NCBI GenBank assembly: GCA_030562195.1
Contig: JAUJPP010000005.1
Coordinates: 20,509,106-20,573,105 of the forward strand
DNA length: 64,000 bases
Reading direction: 5' to 3'
DNA from: Nipponacmea schrenckii
Taxonomy: Eukaryota > Mollusca > Gastropoda > Lottiidae
The notes below the pieces were generated by a model that saw only the letters and a program-made list of their open reading frames with translations, did not search any database and was not told the DNA's origin. The position numbers were made by a program, and so were the translations under genes. This document shows, piece after piece, positions 11,861 through 24,300 of the stretch (the first letter of the stretch is position 1; every line of letters begins with the position of its first letter).

Positions 11861-12621
11861 TTATTTACCCTAGTTGTTGATCCAAAATATTTACACTAGC
11901 TGTTGATTCTGAAATACTTACCTAAATTCGGGACTTGTATATTTACCCTAGTTGTTGATCCTAAATACTTACCCTATCTCTTGATTCTGAAATACTTACC
12001 TAAACCTCGAGACTTGTATATTTACCCTAGTTGTTGATCCTAAACACCTACCCTAGCTGTTGATTCTGAAACACTTACCTAAATTCGGGACTTGTATAGA
12101 TACCCTAGTTGTTGATCCTAAATACTTACCCTAGCTCTTGATTCTGAAATACTTACCTAAATCTCGAGACTTGTATATTTACCCTGGTTGTTGATCCTAA
12201 ACACCTACCCTAGCTGTTGATACTGAATTACTTACCTAAACTCGGGACATGTATATTTACCCTAGTTGTTGATCCTAAATACTTACCCTAGCTGTTGATT
12301 CTGAAATACTTACCCAAACTTAGGACTTGTATATTTACCCTAGTTGTTGATCCTAAATACTTACCCTAGCTCTTGATTCTGAAATACTTACCCAAACTTA
12401 GGACTTGTATATTTACCCTAGTTGTTGATCCTAAATACTTACCCTAGCTCTTGATTCTGAAATACTTACCCAAACTTAGGACTTGTATATTTACCCTAGT
12501 TGTTGATCCTAAATACATACCCTAGCACTTGATTCTGAAATACCTACCCAAACTTGGAACCTGTATATTTACCCTAGTTGTTGATCTTAAATACTTACCG
12601 TAGTTGTTTGATCCTGTAATA
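11861..12621. repeat. 78-79-bp higher-order satellite of three 26-bp monomers, about 9.7 copies
   Basis: The landmark CTTGTAT (or a variant) recurs at 11934, 12013, 12091, 12170, 12248, 12326, 12404, 12482 and 12560, giving spacings of 78 or 79. Each unit splits into three related 26-mers: one with TACCCTAGTTGTTGATCC, one with TACCCTAGCTCTTGATTC, and one with TACCCAAACTTAGGACTTG. The central copies at about 12249-12500 are nearly identical. The array joins the LINE fragment directly, and its first bases extend the LINE frame to a chance stop. Confidence 0.93.
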
Positions 12622-12779
12622 GTTAAGTCCTTAATAGATGTATCTAAAGTCAACGCAGTCTCCAGTTTGACCAGCCCGGCTGTCCTAGTCTGTAATTTCG
12701 CTTGTGCTTGTTGACGTACAGAATTCTTGGTGATGACGATCCCTGTCTGGTGTGGACACACTATGCACATTTTATGTTA

Positions 12780-12975
12780 AATATTAGAATAAACATGATT
12801 AAATTCAGCATGTTAAACTATTTTATTATTATCTATTTATAGATTCCTTAATTTTTGTTTTGTAAATTCTAATTGGTGACGGATTAGCATAAGCCTCGGC
12901 TTGTTTCCGAAACCCTAATTATATATATTTGTAAATATATTATGTACAATGAATAAAATATTGTTTAAACCAATC
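12780..12975 (+). mobile_element. possible LINE 3' UTR/tail
   Basis: Downstream of the satellite, a GC-richer hairpin-like stretch (TTAGCATAAGCC, CTTGTTTCCGAAACCC) is followed by AT-rich sequence and AATGAATAAAATATTG. Such structured tails are typical of CR1-type LINE 3' ends. If real, the satellite lies between the two ends of one LINE. Identity is inferred by style only. Confidence 0.35.
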
Positions 12976-15119
12976 ATAGAGGGTCAAATACTGCACTAGC
13001 CCTTGGTCCGAAAGGGTTGAATTAGTTTTTTGATACATTATTCAACTACAGTTGTAGAAAGGAAGAATGTATTTATGGACATTTCTTTATAACCGATTAT
13101 TTCAGTTTAAACATACTTCTTTTATTGAAATACTGAAAAGTTTCAAAATCTTAGGAGAAATCCTTACAATCATTTAGAAATTAAACATTGCCGGGACGTT
13201 TTCTTGGTATTGTTACCTATTGGGAATTGAACTTGTGACAATGATATGTTTCTCATGCTAAACCAAGCAATTGTTGATTTATAGTATACACATTTTGAAA
13301 CAGAACATAACAGTACACGTGTGGGTGTCAATAGACACAAGGGTAATAAAGAAAGTATGACTCTGTGTCAAGTCCAAAATTATTCATTATTCTGAGAGTA
13401 ATAATACAGCGTTGTCACTACAGGCTGAAAATGTGCACCCGTTGTGACCGCCTTTACAAAACAATATTAAAAATAATATTTAGCTTTTAAAAGGGATATT
13501 GGGCACTGAAGACCACTCGAGGTGGTTGTGGAGTATATGACAAGTATTGTTCGTCTGCATTGTTCCCAAAACAACTGAATATGACATTGTTCGAACTGAC
13601 ACGTTCGATATGAATAGAAATAAAAAGTGAATTGCAACTTAGTAACAATCGAACAACCGTTTCTTATGTTCAGAAACCACAGGATATAAATTGCTACATT
13701 CTATTACTTTCCAATAACGCTCGAGACCAGCATCATAATCTGACACTGAGCTTTTGGCAAGATGTGGGATTAGAAGCAAAATTGAGCAACCCCCGTTGCT
13801 CCTAATTTGTATCTTTAACATGTCGAGTGCTTTTTTCATAAAAAAAAAGAAAAAAAAAAAAAAAAGAAAAGAAAAAAAACCCAAATGTTGTAGAATTTAT
13901 CACACATTCATGAATTGGACAAACAATGCAATTACTGTAAACTTTGATCTTTCTGGGTTCCAGAAGGGACATGACCATCTGTGAAACAGTAAGAAACATT
14001 AATTGGAGGAATTTTTATTATCTTTATTTAATTCCACGCTGTCATGAATGTATCTCATTACTTCCCAAAGATAAATTGTCTGTTCCCAATTGCACTCTAC
14101 TATATTTCTAACGGATTCAATTTTTACATGTAACCTCCATTGATATCATCTATTATTAATTTGAATTCAGCAGTTTTGATCCTGCGATATACAAGCATTA
14201 CCAACTTACGCGTTATTCCTTGCTTGTGATATTGTGGCGCCAGCCTCCTAAGACAAATAGCTGGAAGACTGATTTAGTTCAGAAGGGATGGTGGTTGACT
14301 ACAGTCGAGGATGAGATTCGAATGCAATAGTTCCTTGGAAGCTCGTAGACAAGATACTCTACATCTGTAAGAGTTTAAGATACTATTTATAGAATTATAT
14401 TGGTACCTAATGACATTTTTCGGACAAAAAGGGCATTAATTTCACATCTAAGTTTGTTACAAATGAAGTGGGTGCACTTTCGGGTAATAACCATGTTTTT
14501 AAATTTCCTCTCCCCCACTCCCCAAGGCTATTAACATACAAATTTTCTAAAGACATTGCAAAAGTTACGCCACCCAGGATAAATAAAGTACATGGTAAAA
14601 ATGCTTGTGGATACCAATTTTCCATTATTGATATACTTGTATAACCCTTACTATACACCTTCTGTCCATTAATCACCATTTGATATGGTGTTTAACTTTG
14701 CATAACAAAAGTAATTGGATATTTACAGGGTGGGTGAGAAAGTAGGTGATTAAAGACCTCGTAGTAGGTACTTTTCAATGAATGAGTCAATTACTGACTC
14801 GTTTGTCACTTTTTTCATCCATCATTTTTGATGAAACGAGGTTAAAAGCTACATTTCTTCCCTCTACTTACGCCCCTATGGAATAGTGGACCTCGGCAAA
14901 GAATAGATGTCAAGGTTGTTTGAATGGATTCAGACCGCACACGGATCCTTTTCGGTTTTGTATGCTTCTTACTATATTGTATATATAGAGGCCCATTTTG
15001 AAGACAAGGCGGCATTAGCATACACCTGTACAACCTTACGACAATCCCGAGCTATATATGTGAATCTTTATATTATATGTAAACTTGGTTTCGGGTAAAT
15101 AAGAATCCATGCATTTTTC
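12976..15119. other. intergenic except the A-rich tract
   Basis: No gene was found. A minus-strand 90-codon frame at 14407-14679 has no recognisable domain. Confidence 0.55.
13837..13880. repeat. A-rich simple repeat
   Basis: A run of A broken by single G bases. It creates spurious Lys- or Phe-rich open frames on both strands. Confidence 0.9.
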
Positions 15120-15287
15120 ATAACTTCCAGTAAGCCAGATTTAGTTTGAATTTTCTTTTACTAGAACCTAAAAGGTAGACTTCAGTAACGGCCCGATTTC
15201 GTTTAAATTTTCTATTACAAAAACCTCACAGGGTAGTCTTCAGTAACGGCCCGATTTCGTTTGAATTTCTTATTACAAGGACAAACA
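15120..15287. repeat. tandem repeat, about 57 bp, nearly 3 copies
   Basis: CTTCCAGTAA at 15124 and CTTCAGTAACGGCCCGATTT at 15180 and 15238 head successive units of 56 and 58 bp. Each contains a GTTTGAATTTTC-like stretch. The last unit is partial. Confidence 0.75.
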
Positions 15288-15529
15288 TTTGATACCTCTT
15301 TTTCTTCTCATTTGAAGAGTAACAAAGCCGGGGTTTAAGTTCAGATTAATGAAACTGGTGAGAAGTGAATACTAGTTAAAGTTGATGAGTGTAACATGGA
15401 CTTGAAATGTTTCCATATGTTATCCACTTTTTGATAAAAGCTCGTCTGATTATTTTCTTCTTCGTCTTATCTAAATAGGTTCCTTAATACAACCTGTCTC
15501 GCTTAATAGAATGCTTCTTTTATCAGGCC

Positions 15530-15720
15530 TCTTTGTACCCTCCGACTGGCTTTGTCCCGTCTCACTTTGGCTATTTAGGTCGGCAGCCGTAAGGCACGCA
15601 CGTGTGGCCTTCCGAACAGCTTTGGACAAATGCACTGACGTAACCGTCGCGCTGCAGCGCCTATCATCATAACGTTGGGGGTACAATCGTCTTTGCCTTT
15701 GATAGGAAGGTCGAGACCCC
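15530..15720. other. CpG-containing GC-rich block
   Basis: This block is noticeably richer in G, C and CpG than its surroundings. It holds a perfect 12-bp palindrome GCGCTGCAGCGC (15649-15660, NRF1-like) and TGACGTAA at 15636-15643. A 118-codon open frame crosses it on the minus strand without a recognisable domain. It could be a promoter or an old mobile element. Confidence 0.35.
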
Positions 15721-16239
15721 AGACCTTTTAACGATTGACTTAATTTCTGTATCAAATGAAATTGTGAATTAAAGGGCGATGGTTTCTGGAGATAGACTAA
15801 TCTAGTATGGAACATGAGAAGTCTCATTTCGTAACTAAGTTAATTGTGCGTTATAAACAGTGTTTAACGAAACGACATTGAATGAAAACAACCCGATTCA
15901 CCACGATAATCTTGAAACTTAAAGCAGTTCTGCTTGATCCATTTAAACCTTTACTTTGATTGTATCTATTGAGGACGAAATTTTATGCGTTCAATTTCTT
16001 TTAATGTTTTGATTAACTGATCTGTCAAGGATCTCATTTCAAGCTGGAATCATTGTTACCTTCGTTTGTTAGTTGAAGACACCGGGTTTTAAAGTATGTA
16101 ATTTCAGTACAAATTCTTATCCAGCAATCAAAAGTTATAGAATCTAATTCATATAAGATTATCCTTCGCTTAAATATTTCTTCTTCATTAACAAACTTAC
16201 CTATCAAAGTTGATCTTGCGATATGTTTACATAAAGGGC

Positions 16240-16495
16240 CGATGAAGACAGGCAACGCTATGCAATGTGTAATGAGGTTAATTTTCCCCAGTTTATTCTA
16301 TATGCGATTTTCAACCGAGGGGTCTTAACGTGCCGAAATGCAGCACACGGCTTTTGTCCCATACGAACTATTTAATTCTTTTTCAGCCCCTAGTCTGCTC
16401 TGCATCACTGACCCTGGGGAACCTCTGACGGAATTGAACCCTGGACCTTCAGTTTAGCCAAGAAAAATGTAATCACTACCGAGGAGTCTCCGAAT
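16240..16495 (-). mobile_element. tRNA-derived SINE
   Basis: On the minus strand, CCAGGGTTCAATTCCGTC contains a B-box match (GGTTCAATTCC), preceded by a weak A-box-like CTCGGTAGTGATTAC. The body holds CAGTGATGCAGAG (plus-strand CTCTGCATCACTG) and a CTTTTGTCCCAT segment shared with other copies. The distal end (GGCAACGCTATGCAATG) matches the block at 8995. Confidence 0.6.
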
Positions 16496-16499
16496 GTGT

Positions 16500-19400
16500 C
16501 AAAATATTCCGTGGACCAACCAAGATTGTCCTACTGCCGACTTCCTATTTACGATTTAAACTTTGAAATTACTACCCGAAGAATGTATGACACTTTATCA
16601 TACCCTCCACTCTTAACCATATTTAGTTTGGTTTATAATCTTAATCTCAGTTCATTCTTAACAGGTTATAGTCCGAGCAAAGTTTTTACCTTATTTTAAT
16701 GAAAGTGGAATAACAGCCTACTAACACTGTGCTGTTAGTTTTTGCGTTGACAAAAAATATCAACGTCTTCAAAATTTGTTTTCACATAGGAGCAAAAATT
16801 CGGGACTTTTTTAAGATAAAATTTACAAACAAAACACATTTTATCAACGCAAAGACAATACTATTTTGAGGCCAAGGTTCCAGTTCAAATTATGGTAAAT
16901 TTTCAGCTCTAATAAAATTTAAAAAAAATATTTTATGTTTTGCTCAGACAATAATTGTTGTTAGTTTGTTAAAAAGATAAGAAACCCGGAAACACTTAGA
17001 ACGACGGTCAATTACCCTGCACAAGTCGATGTACATTGTGCTAATAACAGGAAATAATTAATTAGAGCTTTGCTTTGAAAAGAGAGAAGTTTGGAACATT
17101 GAAAATCAATCAGCTTTTTAACTCGTATTTGTACAAATTCATTGAATAATTCGTTCACTTCCTATTTAGATTCTCATTATTCTAGCCCCAACCGCTTGAC
17201 AAACCATTGTAAGGTTTTAACAAGTTCAATAATGATTATACAATGTTCACACGATAAGGCTAATGGTGACAACTCTAACACTTAAAACGTGTGTTTGAGT
17301 GCATTGATTTCAACCGCTTCCATCGCAGCTCTTGTGCATTGTGAAGGTTCACTACCTCTTGAGTTAACCCAAGAAATTTGAAATGTGTAAACTTGGCATA
17401 AACGAGCCCTTGTTCATCAGTGGATTTATGAGTTTATAACTATAGTACGACGAAACCTTCTATGGTCCAATAGAGAAAAAACTATGTAACAATTGTTTTT
17501 CAAGAATTACTTAGTTTCATGGAAATATCATCTTATTTGATTTTGTTCTTGATTAATGCTATCTGGTAATTCCAACTGATGAATATACTAGGAGGCTAGA
17601 AATTAATGCGTATACTTTTATTGACCAAGTTCGAGACTTTATATTATATGTCCAAAGCATAGACCAAATGTCTTTTCTGACTTTGAGACAATACCAAATA
17701 ACGGTTTAAAATGACAAAATATATGGTACTAGCACATCAATGGTACCTTTTATCCTAAGCATATCTATGAATTTGTATATCTGATTATAGACGTACAATT
17801 TCTGAAATAACATCCTCGAATCAGAAGTGGTAGAATTATTACATACAATCTATATTTTGGGGTTACATTTTGCAGTGTTTGATATCCCTAAGTCTTTTAA
17901 TTATTCCAAAAAAATTTAATGATGCAAATAGATGTAGCCTAACAGTTCGAAAACGACTAACATTAGGTAAGACAACCTCTGTACACGACAATCGAGGCGA
18001 TGCATTGTCGCAATATACAATGCTTCAAACAAAAACTATTATCATTTGATACAAAGGTTGTTTGCTTCGAGATATTGCTCTTGTAAAAAAGTCATACAAA
18101 TGCATTTAGCAGGTTCTCGGAGTGAAAATCCCCCTAAAATTATATTTACAGTTGACAATGAGATCGTTAGCATGTTCGTTTTGTCTGACGTAACGAGGTG
18201 AGTTAAACACTATTATATTAACAACTATACACCTATCTCTCTTATAAATTGCTACTTTTATCAATGATAGAAGTATCCTAACTGCTAAATAATTACTTTG
18301 GGTATTGTTTGGTCCCCGGAAATAGGTGAGGGAAACCCTATAATTATAATTAACAAAGTTTGTAATTTCCTTATAATTTGTGGTATTGTGTTTTAAACAT
18401 CCTCTTCTTTTCCTAATTAGTTCAATTTTCGAAACTCTTGCTTTACTAAATGAGTGTGAAAAGGTTTTGATAACAGAATTGCAGGTCAACTTTTATCTTG
18501 CTCTTTAGGACAGTAACTGTGACAAAAAATACTATTGTCTGTGAGGTTCTAGAGCACGGACGGTTAGAGCGTTGGTTCTTTACAAAACGTTATATATTCA
18601 TGACTTTGAACGAATGGCTGTAATTCTCAATCTCCGATCTCAAATCAGCGCATGAAAATCCGATAACCTTGAATAACTCATCTTTACTCATACATTCAGT
18701 CGACCCAGCTGTTTTCCGTATAAAAAATAGTCTAGTTTCTTTTCTTCCTTTATATAATAAATAATTATAAGTGTAGCTTGTAACCTACTCTATCTGAAAC
18801 CCTGGAAAACTGACAGTAATAAACTTTTACATTTTTACACTAAAGGGCACAGAAGTGTACTTAAAGATTTGGTCACTGGGCCATGGCACTCGTCTTAAGT
18901 TTGTACAAGTTTTAATTTTGAGGTCACAAATAAGCCTTCTAAATGCCCAAATTACTCTGGGCCAATCTTCAGGATTCTATATAAATATATAGCCAGCTTG
19001 CCAAAGGCAGAACATTAGAATAAAAGTTAGAAGGTCTAGTAGCAACTGGCGGATCACCGTTACTTTCATGTATCTCGAACTCAATTAAACGATTGGCTGG
19101 TGTTCCCATGATATTTTGGATTCTATCGTGACATTTTTATGTGTTTTAAATAGCGTTTGTAAACTAAAGAATGGGATTTTCTTCATGTACTTAATCAGCG
19201 GTATTGATCGGTTTCCAGCATTGCCGTACACATACCTGTGCACTGTGGGTTAATTATTAAATACAAGCCAATATAATCCCGTTCAAAGCATCCCTGCAGA
19301 ACTAACGACCCTAGCTAGCAATATCCCGTACAACGCCTCCTTTTTAAATATCTTAATTTACGATGCATGCTTCGTTAGGGGCCCATCATTACATATTATA

Positions 19401-22400
19401 TATCAGGGGTCGTAAAGAGTAGCGCATAAAATAGAAATAAAAGATAACATTCGGTTTGACCCTGGTGATCACAGTGACCATTGTCCGAATTGACCATTGC
19501 CATTGTTCTTTACTTTATGTTCGTTTAATCTTTAAATCTGGTCAAGCAGGCCAGTGGCTATTTGGCTCAATTTGAAACGTATGTTTGGTCATTTGGCCGT
19601 AAAATAACGATAATAAGAAGGTTTTTATGGGATTTTCTAGTGTCTGTGTACATATACTGTAGTCATTAAAATTCATATAAAATACTTTAAGTAATATTAC
19701 GAAAATCAGATCTTCGGAGAACGTATAGCAAAATAAACCTTGTTTAGTTTCAATGGTCTACTCTCCTTTACGTTCAAGGACACGTGAACAATTGGGTTCT
19801 TTCTATTTTGTCTATTTAATCCCTCTTTCAAATTCGCGTTCTGCTTAATTTGGAATGACAAGTTTTAATGTAGCAAAGGGGCACGTATAATCATATAATT
19901 ATGCTTCCCTCACCGAATTTCCTTATGCAATTTTTCTTTTCCTTAGTGACTCTTCTGTGTTATTCCTATAATATATGAAACTTCGCCCTCTTATTTTTTA
20001 GTTCTCTTTGTAATACCAATATCACATGTGTGAAAAAAATGTATCGCTATTTAATAGGTTCTACTTGAATGAAGAAATTCTAAAGCTCGCTGCCCTTTCC
20101 CACGCGCTTACTGATTTGAGCAAGCGACCACGTGTTCATAAAAAATGCTATTATCATTTAGTTTAGGACAATTTTACATTTAACGACGTCTTCTATTGAC
20201 ATTAAAGTCTTACTATATTGAATTAAAAGTTATTGCGTTTTAAGCCAGATACTTGAATGAAAGCTGTGTTACCTCTAGATAATAATTAGGTGTTAAAAAA
20301 AAGAACAAGGAGTGCCTTGCCTCTCTTGGGCAAGTTTATAAGGCGTGAGACGATGGTCGATTTTTTGCATTTGGAAATTATCTTAGATATTTACATTTGT
20401 CTTAACGCAATGCAAGATTTAACCAAATGCGTCGTTTAACATTACCTTTACAATCTGCTCAGGTCTGGTTTTAATGCAAAAGGACACTGTCTATTTGATT
20501 CGTTATGACGAAAAAAAACCCATCCAAAATCAAAGTAGTTGAAATAATGGTGATCATTTATATGTCCTTAAAGATTCTGTAGTCACCAATTGCTAATAAA
20601 ATAAAAATTAAATCATTGTTTCAGCTCATAGAATGTACAAATAAAAAGAAACATTCGATAAAAACAGCTGAACTTAGAAGTTACTTAAATTCAGTCCAAA
20701 AAGGCGTATCTAAATGATATTGATTATATTGGTATATGACAATAGTTTTAAAGCAGCCATTGAGTTATTGAACATTCAAAAATTCAACATTCTTGTTAAT
20801 GTGTTTGGCCAATTTCAAACATCAAACGCTTGAAATTAATTTATTTTAAGATTTAACCAGAGCAACAGGATACCAATTAAGTCAAATTGGTTAAATTCAG
20901 TACAGGGTACCAACTTCGTTCGTTATAATTTTTATAACCAAAACTAAAAAATTCGAAAAAATGATTGCACCCTGTCGGACACCAAATTATTAGCATTATT
21001 TTCTACAGTAATAGTATTGCTCGAAGGTGCACTGAAGACGTTTGAGACAATTGCTTGTAATTCGATATTTTTTAACCGTTTGATGAAAATTGTCAATTTC
21101 AGATTAGAAAGACGCCCCCCGGTGACTGATAAATACAATCCAATCAAAAAACTTGTACAGGTGTATACTTAAATACAATTGTGTGCACTCAGTTTTCTTT
21201 GTACAAGTGATAAAACGTGGGTGAATCGGAGACTTGAATTGACTTTAATAAGCGAACAAAACAGCTCTTGGCTATATAATATCTCTTGGCTAGCTCATAT
21301 CACCACTGTATCTTGCTGATCAAAACTATATATTTTTACATTGTATCAAATGTTTATTGCAGGCTTCACAAAAACGCCTAAAGAAAATTAGGCATATATA
21401 GATTGCATTTGGATTTGATATTCTTAATAATGAATATTTGTCATTCCGACTCTGGCTCTGTAATTGACATCTATTCGCCTGAAAATATAACAAGATCTCA
21501 CTCTTTTAAATAATTTCAATACATGTGTATAAGCAAAAATATTTGAAATTAGTGATTGTTATGTGTTATTAAATTTCTTCCTCCTTTAAGTACATGCATG
21601 TCACTATGATGAAATAGCGTCCTTGTGAGATGATCAAATAATGACAAATTAGTGTCCTGGTAAGATGATCAATAAACTAAACGAAATAGTGGTTTCCTTT
21701 CGTATATGGATGATATTGGTACGTTCGTCAACTTAAAGAAACGATTAAGTGATACATCTTCACTCCATCTTAAGTAGACAAAAGTCATTTCTTCTTATCA
21801 AACAACAGGAAATTCTGATTTACAAACTTCAATTCGTGATTTATTGTACAGTGCTTTTCGGGATGCGAGGCCCAGGTGGTGTCGAATTTGACTCAACACA
21901 ATACCCTGGCCACGCGAACCATTTCCGGTCTAAGCCGGAAACCAAGAAGTGTCTGATGTCGACCACTAACATTGATAAACGGCTCGACTCTGTTACATCA
22001 CATGACACTTCTCTCAAGTTTTAATTTCACATTTTTCATCGATTGACAATGCAGTTTCATGTTTAGAGATTATATTTTGACACTTTCTCTTCTTTGTGGA
22101 TTAACCGCGAGCTTATTATCTCTGATTTATACAGTTCATTTGGTATAATTTATCGCATAATATATCTTTTATCTCAGTCCGTAAGTCTATTGAATCTAGA
22201 CACCTTAGGATAATTACACAATGTTTAACGTCTGAAACATTTAATACATATAGTAGACAGAATAATTATACTTACCAAAAGTTGTCATGAATATCTTCTT
22301 TTGGAAACGCAGTTCTAAATTATGCGTTTTTTCCATATGCTCGTTATTTATGACGAAAGCTAAATCACCACCGGTTTAGGTAACGTAAAATATCTGTACA

Positions 22401-22559
22401 TTCAGAAACGAATTATAATTTTGAACAAATTTAGTCAATAAGAGCATATCAGTTAGACTTAACAAGTGCCATGACTGCAGAAAAGAATCCCTATATAACA
22501 CGATATATCCATTATACTTAGTAATTACTAAAGAACACTTTCAAGTATCTTTAAGTTGA
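16500..22559. other. intergenic desert with one SINE head
   Basis: Apart from 18543-18610 and a faint member of the 24168 family at 17500-17640, nothing could be supported. A 127-codon minus-strand frame at 18106-18489 is AT-rich and has no domain. Confidence 0.55.
18543..18610 (+). mobile_element. tRNA-derived SINE head fragment
   Basis: AGGTTCTAGAGCACGGACGG then TTAGAGCGTTGGTTC closely matches the minus-strand head at 43440-43535. After about 50 bases the resemblance ends in AT-rich DNA, so this is a truncated copy. Confidence 0.5.
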
Positions 22560-22700
22560 ATGGACTGTTACATAGTTAAATGAACTATTACTTAGTTTTG
22601 TGGATTTATTGGATTATAGAAGGATTCAGTCGCAAGGTTTTGCCACTAGGTAAGTGCACTGATGAACAAAACATGTTTTGTCCAAGTTGGTCCTCTTTAG
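22560..22700 (+). repeat. diverged member of the 24168 family
   Basis: ACTTAGTTTTGTGGATTT, GCCACTAGGTAAGTGCACTG and ATGAAC follow the same order as at 24168. Identity is visibly lower. Confidence 0.45.
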
Positions 22701-24167
22701 AGGTAGTATACCTTTAACGTTAGGGCCAGAAAAAAAATACACCCATGCAATCTTGTTTACAAGTTCATTGTAAATATAATCTGTTGCTATTGAACTTTAG
22801 AAGTTATCTTGAGTAGTTGAAATAGTTTTATCAGAAAATATATCATATTAATAAATCCCCCACGGAGCTTGGCCATCTTTTTGCTGTCAGGGGTGTCGTG
22901 GGAAGACAGAAATTTGACATCTTTCGATACAATTTCATATTTCAATAAGTACTAATGACATTTATAGGCAATTTACCTCGATTCAAGTTCTTTCCGAACG
23001 TAAACAAATTTATTATGTTGACGGATGTAAGGGTGGGGTACAATAGAGCAGGTTTATTAAAAAAGCCTTTATGTTTTGAAATGAAAGGTTTTTCGTGTCG
23101 ATAAAGGTTAACGTACATTGTGAGTTAATATGTTTAGAGTCATACAGGTAGCCGCAATTATTCATGTCCCTATAACAATATATAAGACTTATCTTTTGTG
23201 ATTTAATAGGCGGCTTTCTGTATTCAATTATCTTCTAATGACCACTTGTTGTCACGTTATTGATGGTAATCGGAGATCGACATAGCTCGGGACAATACAA
23301 TTGACCACTACTAAAAATGACATGTATGAAAAGAACGAAACGAAAGATGAATTGAGTCAAATTAAAGCCAGTGGTCAAGAATGACTGTAAATTATATATT
23401 TTATAAAGAACACGTGTTTTAAAAGAAAACAGTGTCTTGTTACAATAATGATGGAAGGGGTAGGATAGTTGACACTCTGCCTTCAGGTATGTTAATAACC
23501 AATGAGCTTTGCAGGTGACAAGAAAGTGGTTAAGGAATGATTGCATATTTTGTTAATGAAAGTGTCTAGAATTATATCCATGTATCAGCTTGCAATCTTC
23601 CAGTATAACGAAGCCATAATGATGGAAAACTCTCTGGTCACGACTCTTCTATAAAAAGTAAGTTTTATTTAGGTCCATATGGTCAGCTAGGGTGTTGGCT
23701 AATGTATCTATCATAATAAAATGAATATGGACTTCCAATACTGATCTAGAATATTGAATATTGAGTACAAACCGTACCGTACATCTTAGAATAAATATAT
23801 TTTCAACATAATGACTTTTGTGTTTGGGGTTTCTAGTCCCAAAACAAGCTTTTAAATGAAGCACCTTCTAACTAACATGACAGTATGCATCTTTAATAAT
23901 CGTGTTTGTTTCTTCTTTCAATAGAATGGCTTGCCGATCATCCCGTATTATCAAAAGATTCATCCCAGAGTAACCAAATATAAGAATAAATATCTGCTAA
24001 AAGAAAACTGCGTCTTAATGAATATAAAATTTTAACTTGGCTAATGAGTGCTCTATTCATCAGCAGATATACCTGCTGCCATTAAAACATTACAGAATCA
24101 TTATATAAACAGATCAATAAAACAAAATAGAAATTATTTATAAAAAATGCAATTGTATAATGAAAAC

Positions 24168-24300
24168 GCTTAATAAATTGATAAAGCGTTTTTCAATAGT
24201 TACTTAGTGTTGTGAGTTTTCCAGGTTTTAAGAAATTGTGTTACTGTATGACATAAGGTAAGTTCACTGATGAATATATACTCATACTGATCATTCTAGA
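24168..24300 (+). repeat. dispersed repeat family member
   Basis: Best match of the family at 6243 (inverted). It continues into GATGAATATATACTCA, a segment also seen at 29050 and, weaker, at 17578. Confidence 0.65.

Noticed and set aside
12522..12770. 82-codon open frame on the - strand
   Set aside because: It runs into the satellite and shows no recognisable protein. It may be antisense to LINE-derived sequence.
13639..13999. Phe- or Lys-rich open frames on both strands
   Set aside because: Produced by the A-rich simple repeat at 13837-13880.
15471..15827. 118-codon open frame on the - strand across the CpG-rich block
   Set aside because: Ser/Arg-rich low-information sequence expected from GC-rich DNA. 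No domain.
18106..18489. 127-codon open frame on the - strand
   Set aside because: The longest uninterrupted minus frame, but its composition follows local AT bias, no motif is recognisable, and no splice or promoter context supports it.
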